Below are positions 43,226-53,214 of a stretch of DNA of 64,000 nt, piece by piece. Source of the DNA: Dastarcus helophoroides (Eukaryota > Arthropoda > Insecta > Coleoptera > Bothrideridae); the NCBI GenBank assembly GCA_028583605.1, contig CM053333.1, positions 31,764,476-31,828,475 on the forward strand, in the 5' to 3' direction. How positions within the stretch are numbered: position 1 is the stretch's first letter; each line of letters opens with the position of its first letter. The notes below the pieces were generated by a model. It saw nothing but the letters and a program-made list of their open reading frames with translations. It had not been told where the DNA came from and searched no databases. The position numbers and the translations under genes were made by a program.

Positions 43226-45279
43226 CTCAAAATTTGACTCGAAAATTCGACTTCTTTCTCAATAATTCATGTTTACACGTAAAACTTGGTTTTTTTTGAC
43301 ACTATAATAATATAATGTTCAGACGAAGGGTCCATTAGCAAAGAGCAAAAAAAAACATTTTTAGAAGCGCCTTGCCAAAAAAATTTGTAATTTGAATAAG
43401 ATGATTTTAATCCGGCAGGTTGTATTGTTTAGAAGGCGTTGACAAATGGAAACTTGAGAAAACAGGAAAGAATAGTAACCATAAATAATCAAGCAGCTAA
43501 ATATATAAGCAGCAAGAGAATTTAATTGTTCGGTGAATGTTTATTTATAATCCATATTGTCAGGAAACACAGAAATCAATGACAATAAATTAGCATTTAC
43601 TATTAAATTCCCCGTTTTAATATATTCCGGCAAACTTTTTATATGTTGTTAAGACATTGTCAGAGATAAAGATGTAAAAGATCTTTGGCGTTTACTATTC
43701 AGAAACGATTAGATTAGACAATAATTTAATAACACATTTTCGCTTCCTGAAAAAATCTAGGATTTTATTGGCCATATGCGGCGGTTCGGCGATGGAATTC
43801 CTGGGACCTAACGCCGTGACGGAGATTCCTCAAAATTTACAACAAATTTGTCTTTATGTCATACCTCCCAAGGGGCAATTATTAATGGTTCTTACTTCCA
43901 CTTAGAAAGATGGTCACAAAAGGGATTATAGAAGATTACAAATTAGGTAGTTAAATATATTCTTGAAACGGACAGACTTCGTTTAAGAACTCACCGAACG
44001 GTTACTCAAATTATTTACTTATGCCACCCTTTCGTATTTGTCTAAAAATTAGACGCTGGACTCAGTTCGCGGTAAAGGGCGCTTGTTTTCTTTATGGGAA
44101 GTTTACCTGAAGAACGTGTCCAAATAATAAAGCTTTTAAGACGCAATCTTAATTGATCCTGAATTATGTAGAAGGCGCGAGATGAGATGCGCAAAATTGC
44201 ATCTTCTCCTACCTTTGAGATTCAAGTTTTTGCGTTTAAAACTTGTCTTTTATTTGTTCCTACTCATCTAAAAACAGAAAGAATTCGTACCATATTTTGG
44301 AATCTTTAGCAGCATTAGAAATAGATTTCCAAATTTTTTCCCCGGGAGTTGCTAGGAATCGAAGTTTTCGATAAGGCCAGTGGTTGTCAAACTTGTAGGA
44401 GACGCAGTCCACACATTAGGAATGTTAACAAGGTGTTGGAATAATGATCTGATAATTAAAAGTTGTAATGTCTGGAAAGGTAGCGCGTATCTAGATAAAC
44501 AATACTTGACAAGAACGATGATGTGTTCCCAGGATTCAATAAGCTTCTGCGTTACCGCATTAAGTCGGAAACTCTTCAATTTTTCTTCCTGTTGTGTGTT
44601 GAAGACAAGAAAGGATTGCTTCTGTCATGTTATCATACAAGGGAATTACAGTTTCTCCGGCAAATAAATGGCGTTAAAAACTAAAACACCGTGATATAAA
44701 ATTAATTAGAAATTGTTTACATTTTAATTATTTTATTTTTAACGCGTAACTGAAGCGTGGAAAAATAGTGGCGTTTTTAATGAATTAATAAAATGCAAAC
44801 GGTTCTTCATGAAAATATTCCTTCCGTTTCATCAGGTGAACGTCGACTACGAGGGTCATGAACTGCGATTCTTACCGCGACCTGGCAGTTTAATCCGACT
44901 CCTACAATCACAAGAACTTGGAGATTACCGGGCATTATCAAACATTCTTCATCAACATTAAATTATTCTCTTGATGTTTTAGTTCCAAGTATCTTTAGCG
45001 AATGGTATGATCAGAATTTAAAATTATTGATTCGCGTAATACAATTGATTTATGCATATCGTAAAGAAATACCATCAACCTCATCATTCCTTCATGCACA
45101 GAACTACAAAGACCTACTTTTGACACCTCTTACATTCCCGGTGTTTGCAATTTTCACTTTGAAAACGCTTCCTAATTTTGCTAATTTAAATAGGTTATGG
45201 CCACCGAATATACCCGATTTATAATCCGATTACTTGTTGACATAATCAATTTTTTAAATACGTCTTCTGAAAAATTAAA
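43226..45279. other. Single-copy DNA with candidate exons
   Basis: Less AT-biased than the satellites. Besides 44836-44961 there is a 54-codon plus frame at 43741-43905 (with ICGGSAMEFLGPNAVTEIPQ), and overlapping plus and minus frames at 44350-44667. I recognise none of them and cannot fix exon limits, so they are not called. Confidence 0.35.
44836..44961 (+). CDS. Possible 3'-terminal exon, unrecognised protein
   Basis: A pyrimidine stretch and ATCAG at 44831-44835 form a good splice acceptor. The frame then reads VNVDYEGHELRFLPRPGSL, continues with IRLLQSQELGDYRALSNIL and stops at TAA 44959-44961 (41 codons). Composition is typical of real coding sequence and unlike the surrounding DNA. 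I do not know the family. Upstream exons would have to be in 43.2-44.7 kb or further left. Confidence 0.35.
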   Translation: MNVDYEGHELRFLPRPGSLIRLLQSQELGDYRALSNILHQH

Positions 45280-45503
45280 AATTGAAATGCAAAGTCTAAC
45301 CCAGGACTTTCCAATCAGAGGGGCACGCCTCCCTAGGGGGACATAATGAGGTCATGTCAATGTGAATTCGGACACATTTTTACTTTTTTTTTAAATATCC
45401 CTTTGAAGATGATAGCTTGGCTATCGAAACGCGTTAGAGCAACCTTTGTTGTGTTTTTTAATCTTTCTTAGTTTCATGGGACAAGATTTGTATTTCAAAA
45501 ATA
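45280..45503 (+). mobile_element. Family B element, core damaged, with nested unknown insert
   Basis: A short inverted tail piece (ATTGAAATGCAAAG) at 45290 is followed by about 100 bp of foreign sequence with CAGGACTTTCCAATCAGAGG and GCCTCCCTAGGGGG, reminiscent of hAT-type ends. Then comes the family B core (TTGAAGA, with the first C of CTGAAGA changed to T), a perfect stem II GATAGC-TTG-GCTATC, GAAACGCGTTAGAG and the tail to TATTTCAAAA. The lost C should abolish cleavage. Confidence 0.6.
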
Positions 45504-46455
45504 TAGTTTTTATAGCGTCGGATTTTTCCAAAATTTCAGCTTTTTTTTAATTTCTCCTTTTTCAAAATTCATACTTTTTAAAGTCAATTTTTACTAATTT
45601 AAAAATCTTTACGTCTTTAAAAATTCGACCACTTCGACATTATTAAAATATTTTTGCTTCTGTTTAAAAATTTGGCTTTTTTAATTGCTTTTTAAAAATT
45701 GTCTACTTTTTCAAAAATCTGGTTTCTTAGCTTTCAATTTTTTTTTGAAAATGTTAAGTTTTCTGAAAGGCTGGCATTTTTTTGGGGGTTTTATTTTATA
45801 ATTAGAATTTTTTCAAAATTTGGACCTTTTTAAGTTTTCGATTATTTCTAAAAACTTCGATGTTTATCGAAATTTCTACCTTTTAAAATTTCGATTTTTT
45901 TTTTAGAATTTCGATTTCTTAAAATTTGGATTTTTTTGGAGAATTGGTAATTTGTCCAATTTTTTAAAATTTCTTACTATTTTCCGATATCTCGACTTTA
46001 TTAAAAATTGGATACTAATTGTTTTTAAAATTACAATTTTTTTGAAATCACTGGTTTTATTAAATTTTAATTCTTTAACAAAATCGACATTTTCAACTTT
46101 TTCTAAAAGTTTTCAAATTTATTCAAAAGTTTATTAGCTTTTTTTGAACATTTCGTCGTTTTAAAATTTCGACTTTTTTAAAAGTTTAGAATGTTTTAAA
46201 CATGTCACCTAATTTTTTTTAAATTTTCGAATAACTGTTCGGCTATTTTTCAATATTTCGACTAACTTTTAAGATTTCGAACCTTTTCGAAATTTCTGAT
46301 TTATTTATTTATTAAAATCGAACCTAATGAAGGTTGAGAATCCCTGATCCAATCCAAAAATTGGAGAAAAACCCGGCAAAGCTTTTCGAAGTTTATTAAA
46401 ATCGAAGGAAAACTAAGTTTAATTTTCGAACAGGCCTCGAAATTATGAAAACAAT
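45504..46455. repeat. T-rich degenerate repeat
   Basis: TTTTTAAAATTTCGATTTT words. No gene. Confidence 0.55.
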
Positions 46456-46617
46456 TTCAATTTTTTTTTTGGTGGAACTTGGTCCTTGGTTATCTTCAAA
46501 AATTCAGTATCTCTCTGAAGATGATAGCATGGCTGTCGAAACGTGCTAAAGCAACCTTTGTTGTGTTTTTTAATCTTTCTTGGTTTCAGGGGACAAGTTT
46601 TGTATTTCAATTTCAGA
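46456..46617 (+). mobile_element. Family B element, plus orientation, cleavage site damaged
   Basis: Head GGTGGAACTTGGTCCTTGG at 46471, core CTGAAGA at 46515-46521, stem II GATAGC-ATG-GCTGTC, GAAAC at 46538-46542, then GTGCTAAAGC where intact copies have GCGTTAGAGC. Tail to TGTATTTCAATTT. Short repeats CAATTTCA lie on both sides. Confidence 0.7.
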
Positions 46618-47270
46618 TTTAATTAAACGTTTTGAGAAAAAAGTTGAATTTTGGAGATGAAAGGCGTATTTTCCAAAGAAATTCTATATTTAAAAAAAGT
46701 GTAGCTTTCAAGTTGGGGGAGATTTCGAGATTAAAGTTAAGAAAAAAATCAAAACGTCCACGAAACCTAAACTTAAAATTGAAAAAGAAACCTAAAATCA
46801 TTTTGAAAAAAACTTCCATATGAAAATTATAACAATCGCATGTACAACAGAATTTTTACAAAAAAAGTAAAAATGTAAAGTGCAAAGCGGAAAAAAAATC
46901 CGAATAATTAAAAATTATAAAAAAACTCGACAAGAAGAAGTCCAAAATGTCTACCAAATTCGAAATTTTGAGTTTTTAAGTAAATAGTTAGAAAAGAAAA
47001 GTAACATTTGAAATCCACAATATTTTCATGAATGGTCAAGTATTTTTTTGGCAAAATTTACATTTGTATTTTCTCAAATTACGAGTTTACACTTTCAATT
47101 TTTGAAAAATTTGGATTTCCAACTCAAAATTTTGATTTTTGAAGAAACAGTTTGATTATTTCGATCTGAATCAGGAAATTTCAAATTTTATTCTCCAAAT
47201 CTGGGGGCCAAGGTTCAAGTTTATTGTCAAATTTCGACTTAATATTACAAATTTGGATTTCTTCTAATAT
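46618..47270. repeat. Degenerate repeat, A-rich then mixed
   Basis: GAGAAAAAAGTTGAATTTTGG-type purine-biased words to about 47000, then mixed words. No gene. Confidence 0.5.
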
Positions 47271-47274
47271 GTAT

Positions 47275-47653
47275 TGTAACGCAATGTAAATAGATGGAAT
47301 AGAATTTAGAATAGAATTGTAGAATTTAGTAAATAAAAAAAGTTTCTAGAAGGATCTAATAAGGGGAAAGCGGCCGCGATAACGAAACAAACGGTAGATA
47401 AGCGTTCCAGAAATTTCGGCAAACCCTAAGCCTTATCTGCCGAAAAGTTCTAGAAGTCGGGAGCCAAAACTATAAAAGGCGGTCAGCTTTTCCTCAAGTA
47501 AGTCAGTTAGAATCAGTGTAATTAGTAAGTTGGTAGAAGTCAATAATAAGTAAGTTAATTGTCAATTGTGGTGATCAAAGTTGAGTTCAGTAATAAAGTG
47601 GGTATTATTTTCAATTCACGTGTGAATCAATTCGAACCGATAAGCCCGTAACA
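47275..47653 (+). mobile_element. Solo LTR, 379 bp, with 4-bp target duplication
   Basis: Begins TGTAAC and ends GTAACA, flanked by GTAT at 47271-47274 and 47654-47657. A TATA box (TATAAAAG, 47471-47478) and a polyadenylation-type AATAAA (47592-47597) lie in the order expected for an LTR. The 4-bp duplication fits Gypsy-type elements best. No internal region or second LTR is present in the window, so this is a solo LTR. GC-rich patches include GCGGCCGC. Confidence 0.85.
47344..47478 (+). promoter_or_regulatory. LTR promoter with heat-shock-element-like motifs
   Basis: Upstream of the TATA box are TTCTAGAA (47344-47351), TTCCAGAAATTTC (47405-47417, a perfect three-unit TTCnnGAAnnTTC array) and TTCTAGAA (47448-47455). 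This is the arrangement bound by heat shock factor. An inverted repeat TTCGGCA/TGCCGAA at 47416-47422 and 47438-47444 joins the second and third motifs. Single TTCnnGAA motifs occur by chance; the triple unit and the clustering are what suggest function. Confidence 0.5.
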
Positions 47654-47763
47654 GTATTTTGATCTATTTTTTTGAAAAAATCCACTTTTTGTTAAACATT
47701 TTGTCCTTATTATAAATTTTCTATTATTAGCAATTTAAACATATTTTAAATTTGCGACTCATT

Positions 47764-47876
47764 GTCGATATTCTTTATTATTTTGACTATCTCGAAATTT
47801 TGGATTTTTTTTTCTAAGAATTTTACAAAAAAAATTCAAAATTTCGAGATAGTCAAAATAATCGAAGAATATCGAC
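47764..47876. repeat. Long hairpin in repeat DNA
   Basis: Arms of about 48 bp (47764-47811 and 47827-47876) are nearly perfect inverted copies, including GTCGATATTCTT and TTTGACTATCTCGAAATTTTG, with a loop of about 15 bp. Confidence 0.8.
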
Positions 47877-50330
47877 AAGATGTAAATGAGACCTTTTTCA
47901 AATATTTGACTTATTCTTGAAAATTTTTCTTTTAAGTTCTGACTTTAAATTTTGCCTTTCTCTAAATCTTTTTTTAAATTCGACATTTTTTAAAAACTTC
48001 AATTATTGAAAATCTGACTTTTTTGAATATTTGGGTTTTAATAAACAATGATCTACAATTTGTGTTTTTTTTTTTAATTTCGGTAGAAGGTTTCGACTTT
48101 TTTTCGAAAATTTGATTTTCTGTAAATAATTGACATTTCCAATCCTTACTTCGCGGACTTCTTTAATATTCCTTACTATTAAACTTTATTAACTTCATTT
48201 TTGTAAATAATGACGATTTTTTTGAAAAATCTGCTTCTTTGTTTTTTTGTAGAAATTTTTGACTGTTTTTAAACATTTAGACTTTTTTGAATATTTTGAT
48301 GTATTTTAAAATTTTGAGTAACAAATTTTCCGCTGTTTTTTAAATTTTCTTTTTTTCCAAATTTTTACTCTTTTAAACATTTTAACTCTTTCACAATTTT
48401 GTCTTTTTCCAAAATTATGACTTATTTCCGAAAATTGTTTTGTATTAAGTTGAACTTTCTGAAAACTTCTAGTTTTTTAAAATGATTTTCCCTTTATTAA
48501 AATTTCTTACGTTTTGAAAATTTCGAATATTTTGGAAAATTTGACACAAAAATTCGACCTTTAAAAATGAACTTTTTCATCAATTCGATTATTTTAAAAT
48601 ATTTTTTTTTTGAAAAACGTCGACTTTTCAACATTTTTACTTTTCTTGAAAATTTCGACTTTTTTTGAGAATTAACTCTTTAAATTTAAACTTTTCAGTT
48701 TTTTGCCCCTTTTTAGGAATGTCCTCTTCTTTTGAAAAATTCGGCTCTTTATCATCAAAATTTCACATTTTTTTCGGAGCTTTGCATTTTTTCAGAACTT
48801 TTACCGTTTTTTAAAATATCGACTGTGTTTTGGAAATTTTGACTTGAAAATATCGGTTTTTTAAGATCTCGCATTTTAGATATCATTTTGAAAATTTCAC
48901 TTCTTTCTGAAATTTTTTTTTTATAATCCAAACTTTTATTTGAAATGTCGACGTTTTTTCCATAAATTTAACTTTTTTTATCTTATTTGAAAATTTCAAA
49001 TATTTAGCAAAATCATAATTTTTTGGAAAATTTCGACTTTTTGTGTAAATTATGACTTGTCACAAGTTTTTGGAATTTTCGATTTTTTTTTTTGAAAATT
49101 TCCATTCTTTTGACAATTTTGTTTTTTTCGGATATTTCAACTTTTTTCGGATATTAGGACTTTTTTTCCATAATTTTAACTTTTCTAAAAACCTTGAATT
49201 TTTTGAAAATTTTGACAAAATTTCAACTTTTTTGCAAAATTTAGTTTTTTTTTTGTCAAGTCGATAAAATTTATTTTTTTTAAATATTCCGACCTTTTTT
49301 GAAATGACCATTTTTCTGAAATTTTCGATGTTTCTTTAAGTAAAATTGATTTTTTCAAAACTTCCACCTTTTTGAAATTTTTGATCATTTTCAAAATTTG
49401 CAGATTCTTTGAAAGTTTTAACTTTACATCATCTAAAATTCGACCATTCCATAAAATTTTCCCAACATTTCCACTTTTTTTGGAAATTTCCACCTTTGTT
49501 TAAAGTGAAAGTTGACTTTTGTTTAAATAATTTGACTATTTTTTCGAAAATTTTGACTTTTTTAAAAACATTGATTTGATTATTTTGAAATTTTTGAGTT
49601 TTTCTTCAGAATTTTCACTCTTTTAACGATTTCGATCTTTTATGATCAAAATTTCGACCTTTTCTCGAAGTTTTGTCTTTTTTTCAAAATGAGGGATTTT
49701 TTTTTCAAAATTTTGATAATTTTTTAAAATTTGCAGATTCTTTGAACGTTTCAATTTTTATCATGAAAAATTCGACCATTCTTTAAATGCGAGATTTTAA
49801 AAAGTCGACATTTTCAAGTCGAAATTTTTAATGTTTTCGATGTTTTACAAAATTTCGATGTTATTTTGAAAATTTCGCCTCTTTCCGAAAATTTCGATTT
49901 TTTTAAAAATCCCGATTTTTATTCAGAATTTCGATCTTTTTTCCAAACATTCGGTTTATTTTAACTTATTTGAAAATTTCGAATATTTAGCAAAATCGCG
50001 ACTTATTTTTATAAAATTTAGACTTTTTTTCTAAATTGTTAGTGTCGACTTTTTTTTAAGAAAATTTGGTTTTTTGAAAATTTCGACTTTTTGGCAATGT
50101 CCATGTTTTTTTTTGGAAAAGCTCGACTTTTGTTCTATAGTTTTAACTATTTTTGAAAAAACTCGAATTTTTTGAAAATGTTGATAAAACTTCGACCATT
50201 TTTTAAAATTTTGGCTTTTTTTGTAAATTCGATTACATACAATTTTTTTTTTTTCAAAAATTTCGACCTTTTCTGAGTTTAAGTAAACAACTTAGAGAGA
50301 AAAGTAGAAACTGAAAACCAAATTTTTCAC
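47877..50330. repeat. T-rich degenerate satellite
   Basis: Loose GAAAATTTCGACTTTTTT repetition. Stretches such as TTTCCACCTTTGTTTAAAGTG (about 49485) and the order of words around 49030-49700 are shared with 61950-62700, so the two blocks are related copies. No gene. Confidence 0.65.
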
Positions 50331-50794
50331 AAGAAAATTCGACGCTTCTAATAAAATACAAATTTTCGAGTTAATAATCGAAATTTGTCACAAAAATGGA
50401 AATAGTTCGTCCACAGAATTTGGATTGAAATGTGACCCGTATAGATTGAAATTATTTTAATTGAAATAATATAAATTTTGGTAGTTGTGCATTACCCAAT
50501 TTATTACTCTCTTCGACTCTTTGATTTGTCGGAAGAGCGTTCTCGTGCCTCCCTCGGAAAACAGACTGCGATCAGTTATGTTATTCAGGATCATTTCAAA
50601 AACGAATTTATAATTACAGTACTTAATTAGGATTCGCTATGATCGTAAATTGTAAGTACTTCAAAAATTGAAAAAATCTAAATTTAAAACATTTTCAGAT
50701 TTCTCACAAAAATTCTGAATTATTTTGAAATAAAAATGTTCAAATGAACATTAAAATAGATACTCAGCCTCAACTAGTGTTCACTATTTTTTTT
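50331..50794. other. Single-copy spacer
   Basis: Non-repetitive AT-rich DNA between satellite and LINE fragment. Nothing recognised. Confidence 0.4.
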
Positions 50795-51119
50795 TAAAGT
50801 GTAATCCATTCGCAAAGGATAAGCCCATTATGCTTTCAAAGCACTGCGAGTGGATGCGGAAACAAGGATAGATGGCGATGAACCGTCTTCTTAAACAAGA
50901 ATAGGTTGTAATTTTTGGGGAAAATTCCTTTTGGTTACACGTTCCATAACTTGGAAGTTCTATAGAAAAAAGAGTCTCCGTAGACAGTAGTCCTTACTGT
51001 GTCAAGCTGGACCGCACAGGAATTTGCTGTCTCCGACTGTCTAGTACGCCTCAAGAATCTTGCCCTTGGGGGGATCAATCCTATTAGTTCCTGCGAGCAT
51101 CTTCCATGATAGTACTTGT
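50795..51119 (-). pseudogene. 3' fragment of LINE type 2
   Basis: The minus strand reads ELIGLIPPRARFLRRTRQSE, CAVQLDTVRTTVYGDS, FYRTSKLWNV and the LINE 3' end CTTTGCGAATGGATTAC, collinear with 60530-60845. It is 5'-truncated at the YKYYHG motif. Confidence 0.85.
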
Positions 51120-51157
51120 CTTCCATGATAGTACTTGTCTTTCATGATAGTACTTGT
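51101..51157. repeat. 19-bp tandem triplication of LINE sequence
   Basis: CTTCCATGATAGTACTTGT occurs three times in a row (51101, 51120, 51139; the third has one substitution). The first belongs to the LINE fragment, so the array grew from the truncated LINE end. Confidence 0.9.
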
Positions 51158-51222
51158 GCTTGTACTTGTACTATACATGGCTAGTTGCTATCATCCATAG
51201 TATGGATAGACTTTTACAAAAA

Positions 51223-51239
51223 TATCGATAGTATCGATA
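51223..51239. promoter_or_regulatory. Paired TATCGATA palindromes
   Basis: TATCGATA at 51223-51230 and 51232-51239, separated by one G, inside the larger palindrome AAATATCGATA-G-TATCGATATTT. Further TATCGATA words lie at 51870, 51918 and 52110. TATCGATA is the insect DREF binding site (DRE) and also a common boundary motif. There is no gene beside it, so regulatory use is unproven. Confidence 0.3.
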
Positions 51240-51912
51240 TTTTTAGGGGTTGGCTGTTTTTTCATTTTGTTGTTCATTTGGGTGAGTTTAGCATCTGGAA
51301 TAATTGACACACTAAGCTACTTGAAAAATGGGTCAAGACAGAAGAGTTTCTGATCTTAACCTATTTTTACTTTACCTTCCCTTCAGCAGAGCTCCGATTG
51401 ACAGATTGAGTTGTTTTCTGCTCTAATTTTCACCCAGAAAAGTTTCTGGTATGGTTGGTTGGGCATGTGGGTTATTTACTAAAGTGAAGCTTCTAATTTG
51501 ACCTGCCGTTGCCATCTAGGCTCCAACGATCGTCCTCGCGAGAGAGATAGCTGCTTCAATTCGTGATGAACGGCAAAACTATACGAATTTTTCAACATTG
51601 GTAAGTATCGTACGTATCACATGCAAAAAAAAATGTCTCATTGGTCGACGTATTTTATTTTTATTGAAAGATGTTAACATACCCCTGACCATCTGATATG
51701 ATGGAGGAAAAACGAGTTTGAGTTCAATTTCAAATTATTGAAATTTCGTTAAAATATCGAGCAAAATTTAAAAATTTCTATTTCAGCCACAACATTGAAT
51801 AGTTTTGTTTTCTGGAAATATCCAGTAGCAGAAGTATTTTATCAAATGTCAAACGTAGCTTGTAAGAACTATCGATACTATAAAATATTACTGTCGGTAG
51901 TTTCCGATAGTC
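51240..51912. other. Spacer, no gene
   Basis: Single-copy sequence. At 51420-51460 CAGAAAAGTTTCTGGTATGG resembles, with changes, the 90-bp unit of the family A element at 29931, so an old family A remnant may be here. Confidence 0.35.
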
Positions 51913-52119
51913 ATAACTATCGATATTTTTGGTGGAACGGACTAGTCCTTGATTTTCTTCAAAAATTGAAATGCAAAACTTGTCCCCTGAAACCAAGAAA
52001 TATTAAAAAACACAACAAAGGTTGTTCTAACGCGTTTCGACAGCCAAGCTGTCATCTTCAGAGAGAAATCTTTCTTGGTTTCAGGGGACAAGTTCTGTAT
52101 TTCAATAACTATCGATATT
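51913..52119 (-). mobile_element. Family B element with internal inversion, 15-bp target duplication
   Basis: A 177-bp insertion (51928-52104) between ATAACTATCGATATT at 51913-51927 and 52105-52119. Structure: head in plus orientation (GGTGGAACGGACTAGTCC), then tail and core in minus orientation, then a plus-oriented tail (TTTCTTGGTTTCAGGGGACA to TATTTCA). The inverted part is bounded by the short inverted repeats AAAAATTGAAAT and its complement. The target itself contains a TATCGATA site, duplicated by the insertion. Confidence 0.85.
52025..52065 (-). ncRNA. Hammerhead-like ribozyme, family B, intact core
   Basis: Minus order: CTCT, CTGAAGA (52061-52055), extra T, stem II GACAGC-TTG-GCTGTC, GAAAC (52038-52034), ACGCGT, GTT (52031-52029), AGAA (52028-52025). 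Helix I keeps three of four pairs (AGAA instead of AGAG). The core is otherwise as at 30645-30685. Confidence 0.52.
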
Positions 52120-53214
52120 GTTGATAATTCCTATCGATGTTTAGTAAACACTAGCCTTAATCCCCCTGATTCCGCTATAATCCAATGTTCGTTTTATAAC
52201 CAAACAAATATAACTTTCTTTTAGTAATAAATGGGTACTATAGCCTATATGAAATCAGATATACTTTAAAATGTGAGATTTCATCGTAAATCACGAACAT
52301 TTTAGATATAAAAGAAAACAGTAAAGAGGTTGGTACGGTGAATTAATTTGTAAAACAGTTTCTATTGATCTATTCATCGTTCGAGGTGATTTATTAGTAT
52401 TACTTGGTTCACGAAATATTTAAATGTTGGCCTAAAATCTTTCGCTCACAATTTACTCCTTCATGACAAAATCGAATCTCCCGCAACGAAATAGATATTT
52501 AATTCAATAAGAGAAGTTTAAATAAATAAGACCGCTCGCTTCTTCTTATTTATCTAAGATCTTATAATTTATTTTACGACACGCTATATTGAGGGCTTCA
52601 GTGCCTATGTTTAATTAAGTAAAAATATTGATTGGTTGTAATAAAACTGAATGAAGTTTTATTAACACTTACAACTGAACGAAATCTTAACAACAAAATC
52701 GAAAATCATCCAACTGATACAGTAGTAAAACCGTGTTAAGAATTTTGGTTGCTAGGTTGCCAAGTTGGACTAAGGTGGCGACGTTTCATCGCTAACTGCT
52801 GAGGATGTCTTCACTGAGCATAATTTATGACGTAAAACTTTTTTTTATAAATTCGGGTCTTAAGACAAGAAATAATTTCAATTTGGCCTAATTATTAGAC
52901 ATTAATATGGTGACAGTAGTATTCACTAAAGCTCGATTCACTATTATAGATGGTTCTTACCATCGTTGTATTTATGTTGTCTAGCGAGAACAAATTTGTT
53001 TATAAATCTGTATTAATAAAATTGACTGTCGACTGCTCTTTTGTCCGGAATAATCTTCGAAATTGCTAAATTGATTTCAATGAAATTTTTACTAAAACGT
53101 AGAGTATTTTCAGGGGTGCCTTTTAGGTTATTTCTATTCCAATGAATTCTAAAAAAATAATAATAAAATTTCAAAAAACAAGCTTGGGTGTTTGAAAAAA
53201 AAATAGTAAGTTTG
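52120..53214. other. Single-copy DNA, nothing recognised
   Basis: AT-rich non-repetitive sequence up to the LINE 3' end. No convincing frame. Confidence 0.4.

Noticed and set aside
44352..44667. Overlapping plus and minus frames of 75-95 codons
   Set aside because: Both strands are open, neither matches a family I know, and no splice structure could be chosen.
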